Assembly: GCA_964058805.1 (NCBI GenBank)
Contig: CAXKVV010001308.1
Coordinates: 1-35,397, forward strand
DNA: 35,397 nucleotides
Source: Schoenoplectus triqueter
Taxonomy: Eukaryota; Streptophyta; Magnoliopsida; Poales; Cyperaceae
Direction: 5' to 3'
Part shown: piece after piece, positions 1-8,625 of the stretch
How the letters are laid out: the number at the start of each line of letters is the position of its first letter
How positions within the stretch are numbered: position 1 is the stretch's first letter
Program-made: the position numbers and the translations under genes
The notes under the pieces: model-generated
What the model was told of the DNA's origin: nothing
Database searches by the model: none
The model's input: only the letters and a program-made list of their open reading frames with translations

Positions 1-133
1 TGGATGCTTCTTGTATATTTAATTGACTTTTATTTGTGGAAGCTCACCCACTCTCCCCTCATTTGTGCACCGTTGCGTGCTAAAGTGGAAACTCACGTTC
101 ACTCATCTCCACTCAATTTGTTTTGTGGGGGTA

Positions 134-613
134 CTACCCTCAAACATCCATCACGCATCCCTGCGAGACAGGCTTTCATCGGGTAGGTCCGCTCTCCATG
201 ACCTGAGTCACTTCTTTAAGCGAATTACTTTATTTGACACTGAATGTCGGGCAAAAGCATAAACCCTTATTCTGACCCCTCCATGATCTATTTTGGGATT
301 AGAAACAGATCACCTCCTTGGGCGTGTGGTACTTTTGCGGATGAATGTACCCAACCTGGTTTTTTATATTTTAGCTACCCTCAAACATCCATCACGCATC
401 CCTGCGAGACAGGCTTTCATCGGGTAGGTCCGCTCTCCATGACCTGAGTCACTTCTTTAAGCGAGCCGCTTTGTTTAACATGAAATGTCGGGTACAAGCG
501 TAAACCCTTAGTCTGACCCCTCCATGATATGTCGTGGGATTATGACACACCATTTCTTCGGGCGTGTGGTGCTTTTACGGATGAATGCACCCAACCTGGC
601 TTTGTATAACACT
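134..613. repeat. Tandem duplication, ~241-bp unit, in the gypsy 3' untranslated region
   Basis: Two head-to-tail copies, about 134-374 and 375-613. The block around CATCCATCACGCATCCCTGC and the block around GGCGTGTGGT recur with offsets of 241 and 240 bases. The copies differ by scattered substitutions. Similarity stops on the left at 134 and on the right shortly after 607. It lies downstream of pol in the element's own orientation, where Tat elements often carry tandem repeats. No reading frame is conserved across both copies. Confidence 0.9.
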
Positions 614-1278
614 CGTGGTGTCGGGGACAAAGGTGGCAACCCCTTATTGAAAATGTTTTATTATTTTTATTTATTTTTTATTTTTTATTTTTATGAGCAG
701 GAAAGTAGGTTTTTATTGTTTTACATATATATCCTTTTATTTTATCAGAAGAGGGCAGATTTTTGGTTATTAGTGATACATGTTACTAATAATACGAGAG
801 TTATTTATTTACATGCCCTCAGAAGCGACTATTTAATAGCCACCAATTTGCTCGACCTATCCCTTGGCTTGCGCCGCGGGCGACCAATATGAGCAACTTT
901 CGTCATTGGGCAACAGATAGTTTGAGGGACAAACTGCAAACCCTGCCCATTTTTGTGTTTATTCTGTATCAAATGGACAAACCCAGTGGTATTTGTATTG
1001 TGAGCCCAAACACCAAAGCTCTCGCCTTACATTCTCGCGTGGTTTTGGCGTTGTATTCCCTTATTCTATTTTTTTATTTTTATAGGGCTAAATGTGTTTG
1101 TGTGGTTTTGGATTTTTGGATGCATTCTATTTACAGATGCACAAGTAGGGTTTTGGGATTTTTATGCTAAAGTGGAGGTTAGACATGGGTTTGTGTTTCG
1201 TGCACGTGTGTGTAAGCGAACACTTATTCCCTCCTTATTTATTTACAATAGATACTACTCGATTGGCCCCGCTCCGGG
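614..1278 (-). other. Non-coding 3' region of the gypsy element
   Basis: This stretch follows the pol stop codon in element orientation. It has a T-rich tract near 650-710 and no frame resembling a known protein on either strand. I read it as the long 3' untranslated region typical of Tat elements. The 3' LTR is not recognised in it, because the putative U5 sequence at 10,506 onward is not found here. Confidence 0.6.
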
Positions 1279-4200
1279 CTATGTGTAGTACTTCTTCAGA
1301 TATCGCCCATTAATCGGTGGCATGGGCCTTTCACCTTCATGGTCTATGAGTTGGTATGCGCCGCCCTCGTATACCTTCTCAATTACATATGGCCCTTCCC
1401 AGTTCGGAGAGAATTTCGGGCCGATGTGCCGGCCAATAATCGGCCTCTTAAGGACAAGAACAAGCTCCCCTTGTTGAAATGCCCTGACTCGCGCCATCTT
1501 GTCATATGCCCTTGCCATTTTTGCCTGATATATTTCAAGGTTCTGTTGAGCTATCAGCCTCTTCTCGTCCATGGCATCCAACTCGTCTAATCTGAGTTGT
1601 TGACATTCATCCATGGTCATATCATTTTGCATAGCCACCCGTAATGACGGTAATTCCACCTCAAGAGGGAGGACGGCTTCAACCCCAAAAGCCAGAGAAT
1701 ACGGGGTAGCTTGCGTAGGCGTTCGGTATGTAGTTCGATAAGCCCATAATGCCTCCTGTAGACGATTATCCCAGTCTCGTTGGTTGCCGTCCACGGTCTT
1801 CTTCATGATATTTATTAGGGTTTTGTTAAAGGCTTCGGCCAGGCCGTTGGCTCTCGGGTTATAAATGGACGAGAATCTCCAATCAATATTAAATTGCTCC
1901 GCCAGGGCATAGACTTTGGAGTTCTTGAAGGCCGTTCCATTATCGGATATTATCCGTTGTGGTGTACCAAATCGGTAAAGGATGTGCGTCTTGAAGAATT
2001 TAACCACATCGGATGCTTTAACTTCTCTAAGCGGGATGGCTTCAGCCCATTTTGTAAAATAATCCGTTGCCGCCAGGATGAACCGGTGACCTCTCGACGT
2101 CGGAGGGTCTATGGGCCCCACTATGTCTGTGCCCCACATATTAAATGGCCAGGATGCTACCGTGGGGTGCAACGGGTTTGGCGCTTGATGTATAAAAGGG
2201 CCATGTATCTGGCACATGCGGCACTTCTTCGCGTGCTCTTCACAATCAGCCACCATCGTGGGCCAATAATATCCCATTCGCTTGATTTTTAACTTCATCT
2301 TTGGCCCAGACTGATGTGCCCCGCATAGTCCAGAATGAACTTCTTTCATAACCTGCTTAGCTTCAGGCCCTGATACGCATCTTAGCCACAACTGATCATA
2401 AGACCTCCGGTATAGCGTATTGCCCACATACGCATACCGTAGTACCCGCTTTCTTATTTGATCAGCTATCCTTTTATCCTTGGGGAGGGTACCATGCCGG
2501 AAATATTCGATGAACGGCTGTCTCCAATCATCGTCTTCAGTTATCATTGCTTCTTGGCATTCCATCTTTCCTAGCCCGGCATTTTCATTACTCGCATCAT
2601 CTGTTATTTGACACAATGATAATGGTCTCCTATTGCGGATGATGATGTGGATTTCCGGTTCTGTTGGTTCACCCAGCTCCTTGGCGAGTTTGGCCAACGC
2701 ATCTGCTTCACCATTCACGGCCCTTGTGACCTTCTCGATGGACACGTACGGGATTTTCTTCATTAGTTCCATGGCCTTCTGGTGATATTGTATTAGTTCC
2801 GGCTTCAAGACCTTGTATTCGCCAATTATTTGATTTATTATCAGTTGTGAGTCCCCAAAGATGCGTACAGCCTTGATTCCCAGCTCCAGTGATAGCTCTA
2901 GTCCGGCGATGAGTGCCTCATACTCTGCTTCATTATTTGTACATGGTTCGGTTAAAGCCAGAGAATGTCGTATTATCCCGCCCTCCGGGGTTACGAAGAC
3001 TAGTCCTGCGCCAGCTCGCACAGTTGGGACTCCCGGGCCCGCAATTGGCTTGATTGAAGAAGCACCATCAAAGTACAACTCCCATATAGGGTCTCCTTCT
3101 TCAACGTGTAGAGTTTCCTCGTCGGGAAAGTCACATTTTAATGGGGAGTCATCTTGGATCGGGTGTGCAGCCAGGAAATCTGCTAGCGCCTGCCCCTTTA
3201 TCGCCTTTTGCGGTGTATATGTGATGTCAAACTCAGTGAGAATGATAGCCCACTTGGCCAGCCTCCCCGTTAGCATTGGCCGAGTCATCAGATACTTGAG
3301 AGGGTCCACCTTGGATATTAAAATGATTTTGTGGGCTAGCATGTAATGCCTCAATTTCTTCACCGCGAAGATTAAGGCTAAACAATGCTTCTCGATCGGG
3401 GAATACCCGTGTTCTGCCCCCACCATCATGCGACTTAGGTAATACAGCGCATTTTGATTACCATCCTGGTTTTCTTGTGCTAATAGGGCTCCCAAGGATC
3501 CGTCCAGGGCGGTTGTATATAGAATGAGCTCCTTCCCGGGTATAGGTGCCGCCAATACTGGAGGGTTGAGCAGATATGCCTTGATTTCTTCAAAGGCTCG
3601 CTGGCACTCGCCATCCCACTTAAACGGGATATTCTTTTTAGTCAGCCGGGTGAAGGGTTGGATTTTACCCGATAAGTTGGCTATGAACCGCCTGATATAC
3701 GCCAATTGCCCTTGCAAAGATCGCAATTGTTTTAAATTCTTTGGCGGGGATAGTTCCGTTATTGCTTTGATCTTGCCTGGGTCTATCTCAATGCCCCTGT
3801 GGCGTACCACAAACCCCAGAAATTTACCAGATGATACCATAAATGCGCATTTCAACGGGTTTAATTTGAGCGCATGTTCTCTCAGGCGGTTGAAAACGAC
3901 CTCAAGATATTGGAGGTGTTCTTCATATGACATGGCCTTGATGACTAGGTCGTCCACATAGCATTCTACTATCTTGTGGATCAGATCGTCGAATATCTTC
4001 GTCATCGCCCGTTGGTAGGTGGCTCCCGCATTTTTGAGCCCAAACGGCATGACTTTGTAACAATATATGCCAATCGACGTGCGGAATGCCGTATGCCTCT
4101 CATCTTCTGGCGCCATTTTGATTTGATTATAACCCGCATAACCGTCCATGAAGGAGAAGACTTCATAAGAGGATGTATGGTCAATTATGATTTCGGTTAC

Positions 4201-7200
4201 TGGGAGCGGGAAATCATCTTTAGGGCACGCCTTATTCAAGTCCCGAAAGTCCACGCAAATGCGGATCTGCCCATTTTTCTTCTTAACCGGGACAATGCTA
4301 GCCACCCATTCTGGCGTTTCTTCTTCCCGTATGAAGCCGGCGTCGATGAGTTTCTTTGTCTCTTCCACGACCTTCTCTTCGAGCTCTATTCTCATCCGCC
4401 TCGGCGCTTGTTTAATCGGCTTGAAGGTTGGATCGATTTTCAAATAATGGACCGCCACGTTGGGATCTAATCCAGGCATCTCTTTATAACTCCAAGCGAA
4501 GCAGTCCATATAGCTTCTAAGGAATGTCTTCAACCTGTCAGCCACCTCTTCTGGCAATGACGCGCTTATGAAAGTTGGTCGTGCGTCTTCTTCCGTCCCC
4601 AGATTGATTTCTGCTAACTCATCGACCGTATTAGGCTCCTTTTCTAGCTGCTTCAAAGCATTTTTCAGGACCGGGGTATTGTCCTCTTCTGTTTTATCAT
4701 CTGGCATTTCAACAGAAGTCATGCAACAGCTTTCTTTCATACGGTACTCGTTGAGAGACTCCTCAAGACATGCTGCGTCATCGCAGTTATACCCTAATCC
4801 CCGGGTATATTTTATTTTACCGTCCAGGCCCAGGACTTTATTCTGGCCGCCATTCCAGAGTTCATCAAAGCGCTTGGCCTCGGCCTTGGATATGTCTCTT
4901 AGACATTTCGCCCTTTTTGCCAATTTATATAGCTCCTTTCCAAAGGGATGAGATGCAGCGTCACCGCTCGTTGCATTCTCTGATTCTTGTTCCATCACCC
5001 ACTTCTTCCAAGTGTTGTGATCAGGGTTCTTCAGAGACTGGGTTGAATCGCTCTGATAGAAAATTATAGCCTTGTGGATGATAGTTTTCCCTTTGATGCG
5101 CTCTACCTTTGCCGGCACAACAAAGGTCTTCAGGGTTTGTATGTGGTTCACCTCCCTTGGTATGAGGTCTTTAAAATGCTTTTCGGGGACCACAGTAATC
5201 TCCAGCGCTGCCATCTCCTCTTCTATTTCAATATTCATGACTGAGTTGGAGCGGTAGATTTCTTTGATCGGCTTACGTCTCGCAGCCTTAGGTTTACTAG
5301 GTACGGGAGTGTGCGAGATCGTATAAGCCACCCCTTTGCCCTTGTTATTCAGGTTATGCGGAGCTGGGTTTTGTTGAAAGCTCTTCGGGAGTTGGATCGT
5401 CCCGTTTCTATGCCCTTCTTCTATTAAGTCTTTGAATACCCAGCATTCTTCAATTGTATGGCCCAATATGCGATGATAAGGGCAGAATTCGCCTTCGCCG
5501 GCTCTTTCTATGTCGGCGGGTCTCTTACAGACGGGAAGTGTTAATCCGTTCTTTAGAGCTTGTTCAAATATCCGAGCTGTCTTATTTCTCAGAAAAGAGT
5601 ATGGTTTACTCTTCTTGACCTTGAGAGTTTGCATGACGGTCGGTTGCTTAGCTCTCGTTTCTTCCCCCTTTGATTCATCTACTATTACAATTACCCGTTT
5701 GCCGCCATCGGGTACTTGTTTTTCGGGGGTCCCGGAACGGGTTTCGCTCGTCACTTCCTTGAGTAGCTCGTAGTTATAGATCGCGGTTTGCAGGTTTTCA
5801 ATCATTACCATGATTTCATTGTGTTGTACCTTGATATCCTGCATCACTTCCCATTGTTCAGACACCTCCCTTCTGTTGTTTTCAACTTGGTGCCTTATTT
5901 CATCGATCGCATTCCAGACGCGACCTTCAAAATTTTCCCGCCATGAGCGTTCTTCGTTTATAGGCCTCGGCCTAACCGGGTTATCCCTTCCGCTACCGGG
6001 TCCCGTGTTGATCATGTATGACTCCTCACTTTCATTATCTGTTTCAGGCCCTTTATATGGCTTCTTGAGGATGTGATAGATGATCTCTTCGTCAGACTCC
6101 TCTTCCCAGGGTTGACGATCATGGCCAGACTCTTCTCCCGAGGCGGTATCGCCCAGGTTGCTGGAATCTTCGGAGTCTTCTCCCGAAGTTGCCTCTATGA
6201 TCTGAATTTGAGGGGTGTTGGCAGGCTTAAAATTGAAAATGACCTCCTCTTCAGAATCACTTGCATTGATTTCGCTCGGTTTTATTTGGGCCTTATACGC
6301 AGCCACCTGTTTGAAGCGGAAGGTTGCTTCCTCACCCGACTTTCTTCCGGGTCTTTGGGCTCGAGCTCCTCGAGGTTTAATATTAAATTTGACCTCTTCT
6401 TCTTCTCCAGACGAGGTATCAAATTTAGGGCTTTTGTTGAAGGGTTTCTGACCTGTTTTTGTTATAGGCCGGCTTGGCGCCACAGCGGATTTAGGCAGAA
6501 AGTACTGGGCGTCATTGAACTTAATCTCATGCACCCCGAATGGCTTGACATCTCCGTCAATTCTCTTTTGCTTACCATTCTCAATATATTTCAGGCATTG
6601 GTGCAGAGTAGAGGGTATGACCTGATTACTATGAAGCCATGGGCGACCCAGCAACGCCCGATAAGAGGTCTCAGCGTCGATGACATAGAATTTAGTAGGC
6701 GCTCTTAGGCTTCCGCATTGCAGGTTCAGAGTTATAGCTCCCAGGGCCTTTTGGGAGTTTTGATTAAAGCCATGAATAATCACCTTTTCATCAGATAGAT
6801 TCTTCACATCTAAGGTGATGGTCTTCAGGGTTTTGAGCGGCATGATATTGATCGAAGACCCTGCGTCGACCAAGATGCGGCCAATCTTCTGCCCTCCACA
6901 GTTTCCGGTGATGTATAGCGGGCGGTTGTGGTCGACGGTGCCTATTAGGAGGTCATCGTCTGTGAAGTTTATACAGGCGGCCCGCTTGGCGGTGAATAGG
7001 GCTTCTTGCATATTTTGCTCTATGAAGTATGACTTGTACTTCTCAGGATCTTGCAAGGCCTGAATTAGGACCTCTCTTAGGTCTTGTGACATCATCAATG
7101 CGTCAAATATGCTTAATAGCGCTGGGATCTTACGCAGATGTGCCAACACATTATATTCTTCACCCGTCGACCGGGTCCTTTCTGGGTTCTTGCTTGGATT

Positions 7201-8580
7201 CTCGACCTCTTTACCTTTATTCTGGACCTTGTCCTTTCCTTTATCAGAATCCTTGGGAGCCTGTCTCTCGGGTATATAAGTCCCGGACCGGAGCACGGCT
7301 TTGCATTCTTCGTTCTTGGTCCCAGAGGTGCTTGCTTCCCCTTCATCATTTGGGAAGAACATCTCCTCTAATGTTGGCATATCTTCGTCGTGAGAAGAAT
7401 ATACCATGTTGCACGAAGCACCCCAGATCTCTTCGCTTTCTTCTTTATTTATCTCTTCATTTATATTTTCTTTCTTCTGACCTAGGGTTAGCTTCTCCCA
7501 GTCTTCTTTGGAGATGAAATGTTGAAGGGTGATCACCTCGGGACTGCCCTGCTCGTACTCTTCAATCTTATTCTTTCTGGACTTGTTGTTTCTATGCTTC
7601 TTTCTTTTCTTAAGAACCTGGTCTTGACTTTGGTCCACCTTATAATATACCCTAGGTTTTGGTGGGACCACTGGCGTGATGTCGTCTTTCCATTTCATGC
7701 CAGGTTCTTTCTTGAGAGCTTTAAGCATTTTGATCGATTTCTTCGATAAGTGCGTAGTCCATTGTTCTTCGTGGTCTTCGCATGACTGGCCCGGGACTTT
7801 CTCTTCTTCGTGAGAGATTGTATTGGCCTGTTCATGGGCTGATGGGCTTTGCAAGAACCCTTTTGGTAAAGTAATTTCACCATTTTTATACGCCTTCTCG
7901 ACCCAATCTTTGAAGACCCAGCAATCTTCAATTGAGTGCCCTATTATTCTGTGGTATGGGCAAAAGTTGGGTTCGTCTGATTTATCGGCATCTTCCGGGC
8001 GTTTACTGGCCGGCAGGGTTAGGCCATTCTTCAGTGCCCCTCTGAAGATTTGGGCAACTTTATCTTTTCTGAAGGAGTACGGTTTAGATTTCTTTTGTTT
8101 AAGGGATTCAAAACTCCGTAAACTCCCTCCTGGATTGGGCCTGGGTCCCTTATTATAATTGTTGCCATTTGTGCTACTGCTGCCGCCTTGAGTGTCTGCG
8201 TTGGCAACCATCTTATCTTTCAACGAGGTGAATGCCACTTTGGTTTCAGCTCGGGCCCCTCGTTGCGGCCTATTATTCATAAAGCTTGGCACGGTATGCG
8301 GTGACATCCTTTCCATGTTGGATACCGATCTGAGCAAGTCTTTGAATGTGTTGACCTTTGTCACACCAAGAAGCATGCCCATCCACCCGTCAATGTTTTT
8401 CATGATTAGGTTGACGGCCTCATCTTCGGTTAATGTGCGGTCGCATTTGATGCTGAGGTTCCGCCATCTATTGATAAAATCTGTCATTGACTCCCCTTTC
8501 TTGGGTTTAGTGCTTGCCAGATCGGCTATGTTTATCTTGTCAGACACCATGACAAAGCGTGCCCTGAACGAGTCTGCCAT
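1279..8580 (-). CDS. Gypsy gag C-terminus plus pol polyprotein: protease, RT, dual RNase H, integrase
   Basis: A 2433-residue retrotransposon polyprotein from the first ATG. The same frame is open upstream to the TAA at 8626-8628. In order: the end of the capsid (retrotrans_gag) domain; a zinc-knuckle-like CPYHRIIGHSIEDC motif at 207-220; protease with D572 in the motif ILVDAGSS; an acidic linker with repeated GEE/FNFKP-like units; a coiled-coil stretch; a second knuckle at 1033-1046; RT from about 1400 with YVDD at 1541-1544; a gypsy RNase H at about 1680-1745 with a degraded first catalytic site (TTALD); a second, archaeal-type RNase H at about 1833-1960 with FDGAS, NNEAEYEA, GDSQ and GEADALA; an HHCC integrase finger at about 2082-2124; an integrase core with D2152, D2213 and E2249 (35 residues between the last two); and a C-terminal NWEGPY motif. 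Protease processing is inferred. The duplicated knuckle module is unusual. Confidence 0.95.
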   Translation of the reverse strand: MADSFRARFVMVSDKINIADLASTKPKKGESMTDFINRWRNLSIKCDRTLTEDEAVNLIMKNIDGWMGMLLGVTKVNTFKDLLRSVSNMERMSPHTVPSFMNNRPQRGARAETKVAFTSLKDKMVANADTQGGSSSTNGNNYNKGPRPNPGGSLRSFESLKQKKSKPYSFRKDKVAQIFRGALKNGLTLPASKRPEDADKSDEPNFCPYHRIIGHSIEDCWVFKDWVEKAYKNGEITLPKGFLQSPSAHEQANTISHEEEKVPGQSCEDHEEQWTTHLSKKSIKMLKALKKEPGMKWKDDITPVVPPKPRVYYKVDQSQDQVLKKRKKHRNNKSRKNKIEEYEQGSPEVITLQHFISKEDWEKLTLGQKKENINEEINKEESEEIWGASCNMVYSSHDEDMPTLEEMFFPNDEGEASTSGTKNEECKAVLRSGTYIPERQAPKDSDKGKDKVQNKGKEVENPSKNPERTRSTGEEYNVLAHLRKIPALLSIFDALMMSQDLREVLIQALQDPEKYKSYFIEQNMQEALFTAKRAACINFTDDDLLIGTVDHNRPLYITGNCGGQKIGRILVDAGSSINIMPLKTLKTITLDVKNLSDEKVIIHGFNQNSQKALGAITLNLQCGSLRAPTKFYVIDAETSYRALLGRPWLHSNQVIPSTLHQCLKYIENGKQKRIDGDVKPFGVHEIKFNDAQYFLPKSAVAPSRPITKTGQKPFNKSPKFDTSSGEEEEVKFNIKPRGARAQRPGRKSGEEATFRFKQVAAYKAQIKPSEINASDSEEEVIFNFKPANTPQIQIIEATSGEDSEDSSNLGDTASGEESGHDRQPWEEESDEEIIYHILKKPYKGPETDNESEESYMINTGPGSGRDNPVRPRPINEERSWRENFEGRVWNAIDEIRHQVENNRREVSEQWEVMQDIKVQHNEIMVMIENLQTAIYNYELLKEVTSETRSGTPEKQVPDGGKRVIVIVDESKGEETRAKQPTVMQTLKVKKSKPYSFLRNKTARIFEQALKNGLTLPVCKRPADIERAGEGEFCPYHRILGHTIEECWVFKDLIEEGHRNGTIQLPKSFQQNPAPHNLNNKGKGVAYTISHTPVPSKPKAARRKPIKEIYRSNSVMNIEIEEEMAALEITVVPEKHFKDLIPREVNHIQTLKTFVVPAKVERIKGKTIIHKAIIFYQSDSTQSLKNPDHNTWKKWVMEQESENATSGDAASHPFGKELYKLAKRAKCLRDISKAEAKRFDELWNGGQNKVLGLDGKIKYTRGLGYNCDDAACLEESLNEYRMKESCCMTSVEMPDDKTEEDNTPVLKNALKQLEKEPNTVDELAEINLGTEEDARPTFISASLPEEVADRLKTFLRSYMDCFAWSYKEMPGLDPNVAVHYLKIDPTFKPIKQAPRRMRIELEEKVVEETKKLIDAGFIREEETPEWVASIVPVKKKNGQIRICVDFRDLNKACPKDDFPLPVTEIIIDHTSSYEVFSFMDGYAGYNQIKMAPEDERHTAFRTSIGIYCYKVMPFGLKNAGATYQRAMTKIFDDLIHKIVECYVDDLVIKAMSYEEHLQYLEVVFNRLREHALKLNPLKCAFMVSSGKFLGFVVRHRGIEIDPGKIKAITELSPPKNLKQLRSLQGQLAYIRRFIANLSGKIQPFTRLTKKNIPFKWDGECQRAFEEIKAYLLNPPVLAAPIPGKELILYTTALDGSLGALLAQENQDGNQNALYYLSRMMVGAEHGYSPIEKHCLALIFAVKKLRHYMLAHKIILISKVDPLKYLMTRPMLTGRLAKWAIILTEFDITYTPQKAIKGQALADFLAAHPIQDDSPLKCDFPDEETLHVEEGDPIWELYFDGASSIKPIAGPGVPTVRAGAGLVFVTPEGGIIRHSLALTEPCTNNEAEYEALIAGLELSLELGIKAVRIFGDSQLIINQIIGEYKVLKPELIQYHQKAMELMKKIPYVSIEKVTRAVNGEADALAKLAKELGEPTEPEIHIIIRNRRPLSLCQITDDASNENAGLGKMECQEAMITEDDDWRQPFIEYFRHGTLPKDKRIADQIRKRVLRYAYVGNTLYRRSYDQLWLRCVSGPEAKQVMKEVHSGLCGAHQSGPKMKLKIKRMGYYWPTMVADCEEHAKKCRMCQIHGPFIHQAPNPLHPTVASWPFNMWGTDIVGPIDPPTSRGHRFILAATDYFTKWAEAIPLREVKASDVVKFFKTHILYRFGTPQRIISDNGTAFKNSKVYALAEQFNIDWRFSSIYNPRANGLAEAFNKTLINIMKKTVDGNQRDWDNRLQEALWAYRTTYRTPTQATPYSLAFGVEAVLPLEVELPSLRVAMQNDMTMDECQQLRLDELDAMDEKRLIAQQNLEIYQAKMARAYDKMARVRAFQQGELVLVLKRPIIGRHIGPKFSPNWEGPYVIEKVYEGGAYQLIDHEGERPMPPINGRYLKKYYT

Positions 8581-8625
8581 CTCGTCCCAGGTCCTGATGC
8601 TGTTGTTTTCTAATGAATAGTACCA

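Noticed and set aside
6073..6708. 211-residue open frame on the plus strand opposite pol
   Set aside because: Antisense to the gypsy polyprotein, with no recognisable domain; explained as a shadow of the coding strand.
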